A stretch of DNA of 64,000 bases from Pseudomonas paralcaligenes (GCF_019655855.1 NZ_BPFX01000007.1:516361-580360); one strand, 5' to 3'. Positions 37,245 through 47,633 are shown, counted from the first letter of the stretch. Notes: generated from the sequence alone by a model not told the origin. Translations and numbers: made by a program.

Positions 37245-38069
37245 TCAGCCGAACAGGTCGTTGATCTCGTCGAACGGCACGGCCTCGCCCATCGCCGCCA
37301 GGCTGCCCCGGGCCAACTCGCCGGCGGCGAGGAAGAACTCGCCGTAGGCCACCCGCGCCAGGTTCGAACCCACGCTGACCCGCTTCACGCCCAGGTCCGC
37401 CAATTCAGCCAGGGACAGGCGCAGGTTCGGCGAGCCGACCAGCACGTTGACCGGCCGGGGCGCCACCGCCTGGACCACCGCCTTGATCTCGTCGCGGCTG
37501 CGCAGCCCGGGCGCGTAGAGCACGTCGGCGCCGGCCTCGGCATAGGCCACCAGGCGGCGAATAGCGTCGTCCAGGTCGACGCGGCCATGCAGGAAGTTCT
37601 CCGCGCGGGCCGCCAGGGTGAAGGGGAAGTCCAGCGACCGGGCCGCCTCCACCGCGGCGTGAATGCGCTCCACGGCCAGCTCCAGGGGATAGATGGGTGT
37701 GTCGGCGCGACCACTGGCGTCCTCGATGGAGCCACCCACCAACCCCGCCTCGGCGGCCAGGCGGATGGTCGCGGCGCAGTCCTCCGGCGCGTCGCCGTAG
37801 CCGTTCTCCAGGTCGGCCACCACCGGCAGCGGCGTGGCCTCGACGATCGCGCGCGCGTTGGCCAGGCACTCGTCGCGGCTCACCGCGCCCTCGGCATCGC
37901 GCCGCCCCAGGGAGAACGCCAGCCCGGCGCTAGTGGTGGCCAGCGCCTGGAAACCGAGCCGGGCGAGCATCTTCGCCGAGCCGGCGTCCCACGGATTGGG
38001 CAGGACCAGCAGCCCCTCGCCCAGGTGCAGGTCACGGAAGGCTTCGCCACGCTCTCGCTGCGTACTCAT
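37245..38069 (-). CDS. Isocitrate lyase / PEP mutase family protein, 274 aa
   Basis: A TIM-barrel enzyme with the family pattern LLVLPNPWDAGSAKMLARLGFQALATTSAG, the Mg-binding DLENGYGD and the IEDASGR loop. PEP mutase/isocitrate lyase family members cleave or form C-C or P-C bonds. The catalytic KKCGH of isocitrate lyase is absent, so it is likely a carboxyvinyl-carboxyphosphonate mutase-like or oxaloacetate decarboxylase-like enzyme. It is followed directly by the extensin-like gene. Substrate unknown. Confidence 0.82.
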   Translation of the reverse strand: MSTQRERGEAFRDLHLGEGLLVLPNPWDAGSAKMLARLGFQALATTSAGLAFSLGRRDAEGAVSRDECLANARAIVEATPLPVVADLENGYGDAPEDCAATIRLAAEAGLVGGSIEDASGRADTPIYPLELAVERIHAAVEAARSLDFPFTLAARAENFLHGRVDLDDAIRRLVAYAEAGADVLYAPGLRSRDEIKAVVQAVAPRPVNVLVGSPNLRLSLAELADLGVKRVSVGSNLARVAYGEFFLAAGELARGSLAAMGEAVPFDEINDLFG

Positions 38070-38129
38070 GTTGCTGCTCCTTGCGCCGAGTGAAGGAAAT
38101 GGACCGGCCGCCCGGAAGAGCGGCCCCTG

Positions 38130-39032
38130 TCAGAGCAGACCGAGCTGCTCGACCTCCGGTTCAACCTGCGCCGGGCCCAGCGCCGGCAACCCCGGCAGGC
38201 GCTGGGCCAGGCAGTCATGGAAACGTAGCGCCTGGGCAGCGGCCAGGTGGTTGTCCGGCGTGTGCAGGAAGACATGGGGCGCCAGGCCCTGCTCGATCCA
38301 GGCCGCGACCTTGTCCAGCCAGGGTTCGAGGAACGGCTGGTTGGCGTCCAGGTCCGGCCCGCCGATGAAGCGCACCTGCGGGCTGCCGCTGAACGCAGCT
38401 GGGCGCAGCGGCAGGCGCGGCTTCCGCGACTGGGCATGGAGCACCGCCGGATCGCGCGAGGTACAGGCGAACAGGGCTCGCGAATCCAGGCAGATGCGCT
38501 CCACGCCCCGCTCCTGCAGGCAGCGGTTGAGCAGGCGCTCCTCATCGCCCTTGGCGAAGAAGACCGGATGGCGCACCTCGACGGCGATGGCACGGCTGGA
38601 GAACTCGTCAAGCCAGGCCAGCAGCTCGCCCAACCGGGTCGGGCCGAAGCTGGCCGGCAGTTGCAGCCACAGCGGCGCTACCCGCTCGCCCAGCGGCTGC
38701 AGCAGCCGGAGGAAGTCGAGCGTGGCGCCGAAGTGGTCGCGCAGGTCGCCCTCATGGCTGATGTCACGCGGCAACTTGGCGCAGAAGCGGAAGCCGGCGG
38801 GCATCTGCTCGGCCCAGCGCAGCACGGTCGCCGGCGCCGGGCGGGCATAGAAGGTCGTGTTGCCCTCCACCGTATTGAAGGTGGCGGCGTAGTGGCTCAG
38901 GGTGTCGGCGGGGCGCAGGCCGGCAGGATAGAAGCTGCCGCGCCAGGCCGGCTCGTTCCAGGAAGGACAGCCAAGGAAGTACGGCATGGGGGCCGCGCCG
39001 GAGGCGTCGGACGAGGAATCTCGGAGGGTCAT
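38130..39032 (-). CDS. DUF72 (YecE-like) protein, 300 aa
   Basis: A TIM-barrel-like DUF72 domain with typical blocks FLGCPSWNEPAWRGSFYP, HYAATFNTVEGNTTFY, FCAKLPRDISHE, AVEVRHPVFF and VFLHTPDNHLAA. It is widespread in bacteria with unknown activity. The first 15 residues are poorly conserved, and an ATG at 38987 (MPYFLGCPS) is a possible alternative start. It lies 60 bases upstream of the PEP mutase family gene. Confidence 0.88.
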   Translation of the reverse strand: MTLRDSSSDASGAAPMPYFLGCPSWNEPAWRGSFYPAGLRPADTLSHYAATFNTVEGNTTFYARPAPATVLRWAEQMPAGFRFCAKLPRDISHEGDLRDHFGATLDFLRLLQPLGERVAPLWLQLPASFGPTRLGELLAWLDEFSSRAIAVEVRHPVFFAKGDEERLLNRCLQERGVERICLDSRALFACTSRDPAVLHAQSRKPRLPLRPAAFSGSPQVRFIGGPDLDANQPFLEPWLDKVAAWIEQGLAPHVFLHTPDNHLAAAQALRFHDCLAQRLPGLPALGPAQVEPEVEQLGLL

Positions 39033-39072
39033 CGGCTATCCAGGGAGTGCATATCCGACCGCCGCCTGAGGC

Positions 39073-39417
39073 TCAGGCGTACAGGTCGAGGCCGAGGACT
39101 TCGCTGGCGTCGCGCTCTTCGGTGTAGCCCGCGGTGTTGCCGTAGGCGGCCAGGGCCTGGTTAGCCTTGGCGCTGAAACCGCGCTGCTGGGAGAGATTTT
39201 CCTGGAGCCGCGCCGGCAGACTGTCGCTGCTGGCGTTGCCGGCCTGCACGCGCCGCGGCTGGGCGAGCTGTTCGTAACCCTGGGTGGAAGACGGCGAAAC
39301 CGGCTGTTCCTGGCGCTGCTCGACCTCACGCTGTGCCTCGCGAAAAGGCGTGACCGAGCTGCCCGGGCGGGGGCTGCGGTCCAGCGGATAGGAGGATGAG
39401 AAGCCGTCGATACGCAT
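39073..39417 (-). CDS. Hypothetical protein, 114 aa
   Basis: ATG at 39417 (MRIDGFSSSYPLDRSPRPGSS). It is polar, Q- and S-rich, with low complexity in the first 65 residues and a more ordered C-terminus (QALAAYGNTAGYTEERDASEVLGLDLYA). The ending is the kind of short conserved tail seen in Pseudomonas proteins with unknown role. No signal peptide. It lies between the DUF72 gene and tsaB on the same strand. Confidence 0.6.
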   Translation of the reverse strand: MRIDGFSSSYPLDRSPRPGSSVTPFREAQREVEQRQEQPVSPSSTQGYEQLAQPRRVQAGNASSDSLPARLQENLSQQRGFSAKANQALAAYGNTAGYTEERDASEVLGLDLYA

Positions 39418-39507
39418 GATTACTGCTCGGGATACGTGGATGGCAATTTAGCGGCGCCAGAAAAAAATGGCAATTTGCCTGGCCCGTCAGCGGACGGAAG
39501 GCGAAGT

Positions 39508-40191
39508 CTAGGGCTTGGGCGCCTTAGGCGTGGCAACGTTGTCCCGCAGGTAGACCGGCTGCGCCTCATCGGCCGGCAGCGCCTCGCCACGCGCCCAGGC
39601 GAAGGTCGCCAGGGTCAGCAGGTCCAGGGCGTGGGGCAGCATGGCGTCGTCGCGGCCGCTGGGCGTCAGCCCGATACGCGCGCCGTAGGTACCCCAGCCG
39701 GTGCCGGCAGCGAACCAGTCGCCGACGGCGCCACGGGGCAACTCCGCCCTCTCCGGCGCCAGCACGGCCTCGGCGCCCTGCAGGCGCATCTCGCCCTGCT
39801 CGGCGACGTAGCAGCCCCAGTACACTTCGTCCATGCGCGCGTCGATCGCCGCGGCCACCTGCCGGGCACCGTGCTCGCGCAGGGCGCGCTGGGCCAGCAC
39901 GGCCAGGTTGGAAACCGGCAGCACCGGGCGGTCCAAGGCGAAGGCCAGGCCCTGCACCACGCCGATGGCGATGCGCACCCCGGTGAAGGCGCCGGGCCCG
40001 CGGCCGAAGGCGATGGCATCCACCGCGGACAGCGCTACCCCCGCCTCGTCCAGCAGGTCTTGCACCATGGGCAGCAGACGCTGGGCGTGCAGGCGCGGGA
40101 TCACCTCATAGTGGCTGAGCGTCCTGCCATCGTGCAGCAGGGCGACGGAGCAGGCTTCGGTGGCGGTATCCAGGGCCAGCAGGGTGGTCAT
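39508..40191 (-). CDS. tsaB: tRNA threonylcarbamoyladenosine biosynthesis protein TsaB
   Basis: A 227-aa ASKHA-fold protein with LALDTATEACSVAL and FGRGPGAFTGVRIAIGVVQGLA, both diagnostic. TsaB is the scaffold partner of TsaD in forming t6A37 in ANN-decoding tRNAs. It is the cytosolic, non-catalytic partner. It is downstream of adk on the same strand, as in other Pseudomonas genomes. Confidence 0.95.
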   Translation of the reverse strand: MTTLLALDTATEACSVALLHDGRTLSHYEVIPRLHAQRLLPMVQDLLDEAGVALSAVDAIAFGRGPGAFTGVRIAIGVVQGLAFALDRPVLPVSNLAVLAQRALREHGARQVAAAIDARMDEVYWGCYVAEQGEMRLQGAEAVLAPERAELPRGAVGDWFAAGTGWGTYGARIGLTPSGRDDAMLPHALDLLTLATFAWARGEALPADEAQPVYLRDNVATPKAPKP

Positions 40192-40279
40192 CAGGGCATC
40201 CGGTCGGGCAGAAAAAGGCGGCGATTATACCCGAGGCTGGGCGGGGTTCCGATTGGCCGTGGTGATCGTGGCACAGGGG

Positions 40280-40303
40280 CTTCGCGGCCAAGGCCGCTCC
40301 CAC
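40280..40303. repeat. Single REP copy
   Basis: CTTCGCGGCCAAGGCCGCTC to CCAC matches one arm of the palindrome at 8918. There is no opposing arm nearby. It lies in the gap between tsaB and adk. Confidence 0.8.
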
Positions 40304-40323
40304 ATGCACCCGGTAGAAAGCAC

Positions 40324-40347
40324 AACGGCCCGCATGGGCGGGCCGTT
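40324..40347 (-). terminator. Hairpin after adk
   Basis: AACGGCCCGC-CCAT-GCGGGCCGTT (minus-strand view) is a 10-bp perfect stem 20 bases past the adk stop. The following bases (GTGCTTTC) are only weakly T-rich. Confidence 0.65.
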
Positions 40348-40366
40348 GGACGGAGCGAGCAGCCGA

Positions 40367-41173
<807 letters not shown>

Positions 41174-43810
41174 TCAGCCAGTGTTGCGCAGCCCTGCCGC
41201 GATCCCCGCCACGCTGACCAGCAATGCCTGCTCCAGAGGGCTGTCCAGAGGGCTTTCGCGCTGCCTGCAGCGGGCCAGGAGCTCGGCCTGCAGCAGGTGA
41301 AGCGGGTCCAGGTAGATATTGCGCACGGTGATCGCCTCGCGGGTCTCCGGACTGTGGGTGAGCAGCTCCGACTGATGGGTCAGGCCCAGCACCATGGAAC
41401 GGCACTGCGACAATAGGTCGCGCAAATGCGCACCCAGCGGTCGCAATCCGGATTCGACCAGGCGTTCGTCATACAACGACGCGATCGCCGGGTCGGTCTT
41501 GGCCAGCACCATCTCCAGCATGTCGATGCGGGTGCGGAAGAACGGCCAGCGCTCGCGCATGTCCTCCAGCAGCCCCTTGCCGCCGCCCTCCAGGGCCTTG
41601 GCCAGCGCGGTTTCCCAGCCCAGCCAGGCCGGCAGCATCAGCCGCGTCTGGGTCCAGGCGAAGATCCACGGAATGGCGCGCAGGCTCTCCACCCCGCCGG
41701 CGCGGCGCTTGGCCGGGCGGCTGCCGAGCGGCAGGCGGCCGAGCTCCTGTTCCGGCGTGGCCTGGCGGAAGTACTCGACAAACTGCGGATGCTCGCGCAC
41801 CACGGCGCGGTAGGCGGCGACGCCATCGGCGGCCAGGCGGTCCATGGCCGAGCGCCAGGCCGGCTCCGGCGCGGGCGGCGGCAGCAGGGTCGCCTCCAGC
41901 ACAGCGGCCAGGTAGAGGTTGAGGTTCTGCTCCGCCAGCCGCGGCAGGCCGAACTTGAAGCGGATCATCTCGCCCTGCTCGGTGGTGCGGAAGCGCCCGC
42001 TCACCGAGCCTGGCGGCTGCGACAGGATGGCCGCGTGGGCCGGACCGCCGCCACGCCCCACCGTGCCGCCGCGGCCGTGGAACAGCAGCAGCTCCACCTG
42101 GTGCCGGCGGCAGATCTCGACCAGCGACTCCTGCGCCCGGTACTGGGCCCAGGCGGCGGCCGTGGTGCCGGCGTCCTTGGCCGAGTCGGAATAGCCGATC
42201 ATCACTTCCTGCGGCCCGTGCAGACGTGCGCGGTAACCGTGCAGGCCGAGCAGGCGGTCGATGGCCGGGCCGGCGTTGTCCAGGTCGGCCAGGGTCTCGA
42301 ACAGCGGCGCCACCCGCATCGGCCGCCGCAGCCCGGCTTCCTTGAGCAGCAGCTGCACCGCCAGCACGTCGGACGGCGCGCCGGCCATGGAGATGACGTA
42401 GGTGCCCAGCGAAGCCGCCGGCGCGGCGGCGATCACCCGGCAGGTGGCCAGGACCTCGGCAGTCTCGGCCGAAGGCTGGTGCTGCGGAGGCAGCAGCGGG
42501 CGACGGCTGTCCAGCTCGCGCAGGAGGAATTCGAGGCGCTGGTCCTCGTCCCACTCGGCGTAGTTGCCCAGCCCCAGGTAATCGGTGATCTCGGCCATGG
42601 CCGCGGCGTGGCGGGCGGCGTCCTGGCGGATGTCCAGGCGCACCAGGAACAGGCCGAAGCAAGCGGCCCGGCGCAGGCAGTCGAGCAGTTCGCCCTCGGC
42701 GATCACGCCCATGCCGCAGGCATGCAGCGAGTGGTAACAGAGTTCGAGCGGCTCCAGCAGCTCGCGGTTGTCGTGGAGCACCTCGGGGCCGGGGGCCACC
42801 TCCTCGTCCAGCGCCGCCTCGGCCCAGGCGCGAGTGGCGCGCAGGCGCTCGCGCAGTTGCTTGAGCACGGCGCGATAGGGCTCGGGATGCACGCCGACGC
42901 GCAGGCGCAGTTCGTCGCTGGCCTGCTGCATGGAGAGCTCGGCGGCCAGCCGGTCGATATCGCGCAGGTAGAGGTCGGCCGCCATCCAGCGCGCCAGCAG
43001 CAGCACCTTGCGGCTGACCTCGGCGGTGACGTTGGGGTTGCCGTCGCGGTCGCCGCCCATCCAGGAAGCGAAGCGCACCGGCGCGGCGCCCAGCGGCAGG
43101 CGCAGGCCACAGGCGTCCCGCAGGGCCTGGTCGGCCTTGCGCAGGAAGCTGGGCAGGGCCTGCCACAGGGAGTGCTCGATCACCGCGAAGCCCCACTTGG
43201 CCTCGTCCACCGGGCTCGGCCGACTGCGGCGGATTTCCTCGGTGTGCCAGGCCTCGGCGATCAGCCGGCGCAGCTGGAGTTGCGCCTGGTCGCGCTCGGC
43301 CGGCAACAGGTCCACGTGATCGAGCGCGGCGAGTTGCGCCGCGATGGCGTCGTACTTCTGGATCAGGGTGCGCCGCGCCACCTCGGTGGGATGCGCGGTG
43401 AGCACCAGCTCGATGTCCAGGCGGCCCAGCTGGCGGGCCAGCGCATCCGGCTTGTGCCCGGCGGCCACCAGGCGCTGCAGCAGCTCCGCCAGCGCCCGGT
43501 CGTCGAACGGTTGCACCTCGTCGGCGTGATGGCGGCGGATGCGGTGATACTGTTCGGCGATGTTGGCTAGGTTGAGGAACTGGTTGAAGGCCCGCGCCAC
43601 CGGCAGCAGCTCGTCGTCACTAAGCCCGTCCAGGGTCTCGCGCAACTGCTGCTCGCCGGCCAACGAACCCTTGCGCCCGGCCTTGGAGCCCTGGCGGATC
43701 AGCTCGACCTTGTCGAGGAACGCCTCGCCCAGCTGGTTGCGGATGGTGTCGCCGAGCAGCTCGCCGAGCAGGTGAACCTCTTCGCGCAGACGCGCATCGA
43801 TCTCCGCCAT
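41174..43810 (-). CDS. ppc: Phosphoenolpyruvate carboxylase
   Basis: 878 aa, ATG at 43810. It carboxylates PEP to oxaloacetate to replenish the TCA cycle. Active-site motifs are present: [22 protein letters not shown] and [14 protein letters not shown], plus the C-terminal QGNTG-like end (AAGLRNTG). It is encoded upstream of adk on the same strand. No interruption seen. Confidence 0.98.
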   Translation of the reverse strand: MAEIDARLREEVHLLGELLGDTIRNQLGEAFLDKVELIRQGSKAGRKGSLAGEQQLRETLDGLSDDELLPVARAFNQFLNLANIAEQYHRIRRHHADEVQPFDDRALAELLQRLVAAGHKPDALARQLGRLDIELVLTAHPTEVARRTLIQKYDAIAAQLAALDHVDLLPAERDQAQLQLRRLIAEAWHTEEIRRSRPSPVDEAKWGFAVIEHSLWQALPSFLRKADQALRDACGLRLPLGAAPVRFASWMGGDRDGNPNVTAEVSRKVLLLARWMAADLYLRDIDRLAAELSMQQASDELRLRVGVHPEPYRAVLKQLRERLRATRAWAEAALDEEVAPGPEVLHDNRELLEPLELCYHSLHACGMGVIAEGELLDCLRRAACFGLFLVRLDIRQDAARHAAAMAEITDYLGLGNYAEWDEDQRLEFLLRELDSRRPLLPPQHQPSAETAEVLATCRVIAAAPAASLGTYVISMAGAPSDVLAVQLLLKEAGLRRPMRVAPLFETLADLDNAGPAIDRLLGLHGYRARLHGPQEVMIGYSDSAKDAGTTAAAWAQYRAQESLVEICRRHQVELLLFHGRGGTVGRGGGPAHAAILSQPPGSVSGRFRTTEQGEMIRFKFGLPRLAEQNLNLYLAAVLEATLLPPPAPEPAWRSAMDRLAADGVAAYRAVVREHPQFVEYFRQATPEQELGRLPLGSRPAKRRAGGVESLRAIPWIFAWTQTRLMLPAWLGWETALAKALEGGGKGLLEDMRERWPFFRTRIDMLEMVLAKTDPAIASLYDERLVESGLRPLGAHLRDLLSQCRSMVLGLTHQSELLTHSPETREAITVRNIYLDPLHLLQAELLARCRQRESPLDSPLEQALLVSVAGIAAGLRNTG

Positions 43811-43994
43811 GGACCTTCTCTCCGCCTCGGGATAGAGGCGTCCAGCTTGCACAGGGCGACCCATTCTTACAAGCACACGACGAACGGCCGCTACCGCAAC
43901 GCTGGCGAGCTAGTCTGAACCCTACGGGCGTCGGGAGCGCCCGTATCCGGGCCGCGCGCGGCATCCGGAGGTTATCCGCCCAGCAGAGGTACAT

Positions 43995-44339
43995 ATGAAG
44001 ATCCGTGAACTCACCCGCCATTGGGAGCAGAACGCCAAGGGTCGCCTGACCCAGAGCCAGTACCACATCCACCTCGACCTGGAATCCGCGGCACGCCTGG
44101 CGGCGCTGGCCGAGATGTATCCCAAGCGCAGCGCCGAGGAACTGCTCGCCGAACTGATCGGCGCAGCCCTGGAGGAACTGGAAGCCAGCCTGCCCTACGT
44201 GAAGGGCAACAAGGTGGTCGCCACCGACGAGCAGGGCGACCCGTTGTACGAGGACATCGGCCCCACGCCACGCTTCCTCGCCCTGGCCCGCAAGTACCTG
44301 CAGCAGATGACCGAACGGCGCGACAACACCCAGCACTGA
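43995..44339 (+). CDS. Conserved small protein divergent from ppc, 114 aa
   Basis: ATG at 43995 (MKIRELTRHWEQNAKGRLTQ). It is a soluble helical protein with a SAARLAALAEMYPKRSAEELLAELIGAALEELEASLP block that reads like an RHH or coiled dimerisation element. A conserved protein occupies this position next to ppc in other Pseudomonas, from memory. Function unknown. It lies upstream of the small mobile element at 44.46 kb. Confidence 0.65.
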   Translation: MKIRELTRHWEQNAKGRLTQSQYHIHLDLESAARLAALAEMYPKRSAEELLAELIGAALEELEASLPYVKGNKVVATDEQGDPLYEDIGPTPRFLALARKYLQQMTERRDNTQH

Positions 44340-44457
44340 GCGCAGGTGTCGCGGGCCTTCCGGGCCGTGCGACACCGCAACCTTCCCCTCTTCGCCCCTC
44401 TCCTCCTGCCTCCTTAGCCGGCGTTTTGCACCGTGAATCTCTCGTGGCCGGGAAAAA

Positions 44458-44575
44458 TACGTGTTGGTGGCGCAATCCTGCTTTTGTGGGAGTGGCTGGG
44501 CATTCCGATTGGCCGCGAAATTCGCGGCTGAAGCCGCTCCCACAAGGGGGGGTAACAACCAACGGGGACATAGCC
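44458..44575. mobile_element. Small non-coding element, REP-core type, inverted (copy D)
   Basis: The right end is ACAACCAACGGGGACATAGCC (44555-44575). The left end has lost its outer 14 bases and begins TACGTGTTGGTGG. GGGAAAAA flanks it on both sides (44450-44457 and 44576-44583), consistent with an 8-bp target duplication. The core, read on the minus strand, matches copies A and C across the REP palindrome (44485-44544) and the AAAGCAGGATTGCGCC arm. No coding capacity. Confidence 0.78.
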
Positions 44576-44588
44576 GGGAAAAAACCTT

Positions 44589-44616
44589 GAACATTCGTTT
44601 TGAGAAGGAAGTCACA
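44589..44616 (+). promoter_or_regulatory. Possible AlgU-type promoter for the lipoprotein pair
   Basis: GAACAT-N17-TCACA weakly resembles the AlgU/RpoE consensus GAACTT-N16/17-TCTGA. It starts 14 bases after the mobile element end and 114 bases before the DUF4398 gene. In P. aeruginosa the downstream OmpA lipoprotein LptF is reported to be AlgU-dependent. A weak match only. Confidence 0.25.
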
Positions 44617-44702
44617 CCACTAGACCGGGCGATTGGCAGGCTTCTTCGCCGATCAAGCCGCATCCGGTAGGCAACTTCAATGGACTGCATGGAGCTTGAA
44701 CC

Positions 44703-45083
44703 ATGAAAAAGAGCCCGAGAACGCTTCTTCTCACACTGACCCTCGGTAGCGGGCTGGTTCTGGCCGGCTGTGCCGGCAATCCACCCACCGAGCAGCTCGC
44801 CTCTGCCAACGCGGTCATCCGTAGCGCCGAGGTGGCCGGTGGCCCCGAATACGCGCCCGCCGACATGAAGGCCGCGCAGGACAAGATGAGTCAGGCCCAG
44901 CTGCTGATCCAGGATCAGGAGTACGAGCAGGCTCGCCGACTGATCGAGCAGGCCGAGGCGGACGCCCGCGTCGCCGAACGTCGCGCCCTGGCCAGCAAGG
45001 CCCAGCGGAGCCTGGAGGACGCCCAGCAGGGTGTTCGGCAGATCCGCGAGGAAGGCTCGCGCACCCCGATCATCGTGCAGTGA
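44703..45083 (+). CDS. DUF4398 lipoprotein, 126 aa
   Basis: The signal MKKSPRTLLLTLTLGSGLVLAGC has lipobox VLAGC. The mature part is a helical DUF4398 domain (LASANAVIRSAEVAGGPEYAPADMKAAQDKMSQAQLLIQ...). It is probably an outer-membrane lipoprotein facing the periplasm. It lies 19 bases upstream of an OmpA-family lipoprotein, an order conserved in P. aeruginosa (PA3691-PA3692, from memory), which suggests joint envelope or stress function. Confidence 0.85.
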   Translation: MKKSPRTLLLTLTLGSGLVLAGCAGNPPTEQLASANAVIRSAEVAGGPEYAPADMKAAQDKMSQAQLLIQDQEYEQARRLIEQAEADARVAERRALASKAQRSLEDAQQGVRQIREEGSRTPIIVQ

Positions 45084-45102
45084 CCATGGAGGACCGACAC
45101 TC

Positions 45103-45882
45103 ATGAACCGTACGACCAATCTGCTGACCCTCTCCGCGCTGGCCCTGTTCCTGGCAGGCTGTGCCCACGACCCGAACCCCAACCTGGAAAAGGCCCGCGC
45201 CGAATACGCCGAGCTGCAGGCCAACCCGCAGGCCCTGAGCCTGGCCGGCGTGGAAACCCGCGAGGCCCAGGAAATGCTCAATCGCGCCAACCAGGCCTAC
45301 GATGCCGGCCAGAAGACCGTGCAGGTGGACCACCTGGCATACCAGGCCAGCCGCCGTGTCGACGTGGCCAAGGAAACCATCCTGCAGAAGAACGCCGAGG
45401 AAGCGCTCAAGTCCGCGCCGGCCCAGCGCACCCAGGCCCAACTGGATGCCCGCAACCAGCAGGTCGATATCCTGCTCAAGCACCTGCAGGCCAAGCAGAC
45501 CGAGCGCGGCTCGGTGGTGACCCTGGGCGACGTGCTGTTCGAGATCGACCGCGCGCAGCTCACCAGCGCCGGCATGCGCAACGTGCAGGAACTGGGCAAC
45601 TATCTGCTGCAGAACCCGGACCGCCAGGTGATGGTGGAAGGCTTCACCGACAGCACCGGCACCCGCGACCACAACCTGCGCCTGTCCCAGGCCCGCGCCG
45701 ACTCGGTGCGCAGCGCCCTGGTGGCCATGGGCGTCGACCCGCGCCGCATCACCACCCACGGCTTCGGCCAGGACTATCCGGTGGCGAGCAACGACACCCC
45801 CGATTCGCGCACGCTGAATCGCCGGGTTGAAGTGACCATCGCCCACGGCCAGGGTCCGGTGGCGCCGCGCGCCCGTCTGTAA
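45103..45882 (+). CDS. OmpA-family lipoprotein (LptF/lipotoxin F-like), 259 aa
   Basis: ATG at 45103 (MNRTTNLLTLSALALFLAGC), lipobox FLAGC. A DUF4398-like helical region comes first, then an OmpA peptidoglycan-binding domain (GDVLFEIDRAQLTSAGMRNVQELGNYL, VEGFTDSTGTRDHNLRLSQARADSV and LNRRVEVTIA). It anchors the outer membrane to peptidoglycan. It matches P. aeruginosa LptF (PA3692) in architecture and neighbour order. The symbol is left out to avoid confusion with the LPS permease LptF. Confidence 0.88.
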   Translation: MNRTTNLLTLSALALFLAGCAHDPNPNLEKARAEYAELQANPQALSLAGVETREAQEMLNRANQAYDAGQKTVQVDHLAYQASRRVDVAKETILQKNAEEALKSAPAQRTQAQLDARNQQVDILLKHLQAKQTERGSVVTLGDVLFEIDRAQLTSAGMRNVQELGNYLLQNPDRQVMVEGFTDSTGTRDHNLRLSQARADSVRSALVAMGVDPRRITTHGFGQDYPVASNDTPDSRTLNRRVEVTIAHGQGPVAPRARL

Positions 45883-45895
45883 GACGCGGAGCCGT

Positions 45896-45932
45896 AAAAA
45901 ATCCGATGCCGGGCTACCGGCATCGGATTTTT
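45896..45932 (+). terminator. Terminator after the OmpA lipoprotein
   Basis: AAAATCCGATGCCG and CGGCATCGGATTTT form a long stem followed by TTCG. It lies 15-50 bases past the stop codon and could also serve the convergent minus-strand gene. Confidence 0.9.
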
Positions 45933-45952
45933 CGTTTCTGGCGAACCCGCGC

Positions 45953-46324
45953 CTACAGCGGCGGTGTGCAGGCAAGGGTCAGGATGGTGGTTTCCCCCTG
46001 GATCAGCGCCGGATCGCTGGCGAGCACCAGGGTCTTCTTCCCACCCGTTTTAAGGTTGACGAGGCCTTGCTGCAGGACCTGTTCGACACCCTCGTCCGCC
46101 ACGCTGCTGGTGTAGCGGGCGAGCGCCGAGAAGCAGGCGCAGTCGCCTATCGGCTTGCTCAGCTCGACATCGCCTTCGACCGTGGCCAGGTTGCCCTGGA
46201 CGGCCAGGGGCGAAAGCCTCACCACCGCACAGTCGGCCAGTTCGTTGTTCAGGCGTATGCCTTCAGCCGAGCAGGCCAGCGGGCTCAGAAGGCACAGCCA
46301 GAGCAGCGCGTTGGTTCGCATCAT
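45953..46324 (-). CDS. Small secreted protein (possibly DUF2195), 123 aa
   Basis: A signal peptide (MMRTNALLWLCLLSPLACSAEG) is followed by a mature domain of about 100 residues. It has cysteines near CAVV, the pair GDCACFSA, and near the end (LACTPPL), allowing disulfides. The spacing is reminiscent of DUF2195 proteins, but the match is from memory only. It lies 8 bases downstream of a small membrane protein gene on the same strand. Confidence 0.5.
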   Translation of the reverse strand: MMRTNALLWLCLLSPLACSAEGIRLNNELADCAVVRLSPLAVQGNLATVEGDVELSKPIGDCACFSALARYTSSVADEGVEQVLQQGLVNLKTGGKKTLVLASDPALIQGETTILTLACTPPL

Positions 46325-46331
46325 GAGCGCG

Positions 46332-46661
46332 TTACTGCTGTGGCGCCTGCGGGGTTTCCTGGCCGAGGCAGCGCACGGCCTGTTTCTTGTCGTCCACCAG
46401 CACGCCGGTCAGGCCCTTCTGCTGGGTGTCGAACAGCACCAGCACGCCGTCGATGCACTGGGCGGACTGGGTGGCGGGTTTCAGCGAGATCTTGTAGTCC
46501 TCGCCGGGGATGGTCTTGAGCATGGTGAATTCGGCCAGCAGGAGGGCGTCCTGCTCCTTGGCGAAATGCAGGTACCCGTAGTACCAGAGCACACCCACCG
46601 TGCCGATGATGCTGGCGATGCCGGTGAGGATCAGGGGGATGACGTTGCGTTCTTCGCTCAT
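46332..46661 (-). CDS. Single-TM small protein, 109 aa
   Basis: ATG at 46661 (MSEERNVIPLILTGIASIIGTVGVLWYYGYL). One N-terminal transmembrane helix is followed by a predicted periplasmic domain with two cysteines (SAQCIDG, AVRCLGQ) and a QQ-rich end. No family recognised. Codon-biased and conserved-looking. It forms a two-gene unit with the secreted protein at 45953. Confidence 0.55.
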   Translation of the reverse strand: MSEERNVIPLILTGIASIIGTVGVLWYYGYLHFAKEQDALLLAEFTMLKTIPGEDYKISLKPATQSAQCIDGVLVLFDTQQKGLTGVLVDDKKQAVRCLGQETPQAPQQ

Positions 46662-46739
46662 GGCTGAGGCTCGTTGTCCGAGGGGGCGCACAGTTTAACC
46701 GCAGCCCGGCCGCCCTGCGCGACCGGGATGTCGCAGCCG

Positions 46740-47486
46740 CTACTTGCCGCCGGCGCGGGTTTCCTCGCGGGCCTTGAAGGTGGCGTCGTAGATGCGCTCG
46801 GCCAGACGGGAGAACGGCAGGCTCTGAATCCAGACCGTGCCGCTGCCGCGCAGGGTCGCCAGGAGGATGCCCTCGCCGCCGAACAGCATGCTCCTGAGCC
46901 CGCCGGCCAGGGCGATGTCGTAGTCGATGCCGCTGGTGAAGGCCACCAGACAGCCGGTGTCCAGGCGCAGGGTCTCGTTGTTCAGCTCCTTGCGGATCAC
47001 CGTGCCGCCGGCATGCACGAAGGCCAGGCCGTCACCCTCCAGCTTCTGCAGGATGAAGCCCTCGCCACCGAAGAAGCCGGTGCCGAGGCGCTTGTTGAAG
47101 CTGATGCCGATCTGGGTGCCGTAGGCGGCGCAGAGGAAGGCGTCCTTCTGGCATATCAGCCGCCCGCCCACCTGGCTCAGCTCGATGGGCACCACGGTGC
47201 CCGGATAGGGCGCGGCGAAGCCGACCCGGTGCTGGCCCTTGCCCTGGTTGCTGAAGTGGGTCATGAACAGCGACTCGCCGGTGATCAGGCGCTTGCCGGC
47301 GCCCCACAGCTTGCCCAGCACGCCGCTGGCCGAGCCGTCGCCCATGCGTGTCTCGAAGCGGATGCCCTCGGTCATGTAGTTCATTGCGCCGGCCTCGGCG
47401 ATCACCGTCTCGCCGGGGTCGAGGATGATCTCCACGGTCTGGGCCGAGGCGCCGAGGATGTCGTAGTCGAGCTTGTGGCTGGGCAT
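46740..47486 (-). CDS. TIGR00266/AIM24 family protein, 248 aa
   Basis: ATG at 47486 ([14 protein letters not shown]) is chosen because GGAG lies 6 bases upstream; an in-frame ATG at 47498 lacks one. It is a jelly-roll-type family with typical blocks: [27 protein letters not shown]-like [31 protein letters not shown] and [17 protein letters not shown]24 in yeast affects mitochondrial inner-membrane organisation; the bacterial role is unknown. Cytosolic by sequence. Confidence 0.88.
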   Translation of the reverse strand: MPSHKLDYDILGASAQTVEIILDPGETVIAEAGAMNYMTEGIRFETRMGDGSASGVLGKLWGAGKRLITGESLFMTHFSNQGKGQHRVGFAAPYPGTVVPIELSQVGGRLICQKDAFLCAAYGTQIGISFNKRLGTGFFGGEGFILQKLEGDGLAFVHAGGTVIRKELNNETLRLDTGCLVAFTSGIDYDIALAGGLRSMLFGGEGILLATLRGSGTVWIQSLPFSRLAERIYDATFKAREETRAGGK

Positions 47487-47545
47487 GGCGGGCTCCATGA
47501 GAACAGGCGTCGGATGAAGCGTAGCGAGCGAAGGCCAGGCTAGGC

Positions 47546-47606
47546 GAAGAGCGGTCCGGAAAGCGGAGTTTACCGAGTGTAAATGAGCATTTCCGGGCCG
47601 CTCTTC
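47546..47606. repeat. Intergenic palindrome with 17-bp arms
   Basis: GAAGAGCGGTCCGGAAA (47546-47562) and TTTCCGGGCCGCTCTTC (47590-47606) pair with one mismatch. An inner GTTTAC...GTAAA pair lies between them. Flanking GAAGCGTAGCGAGCG and CGAGCGCAGCAGCTTC roughly extend the symmetry to about 47513-47635. It fills the gap between the QEGLA gene end and the AIM24 gene. It may be an intergenic repeat family and may also terminate transcription. Confidence 0.6.
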
Positions 47607-47633
47607 AACGACGCATGGGCGAGCGCAGCAGCT

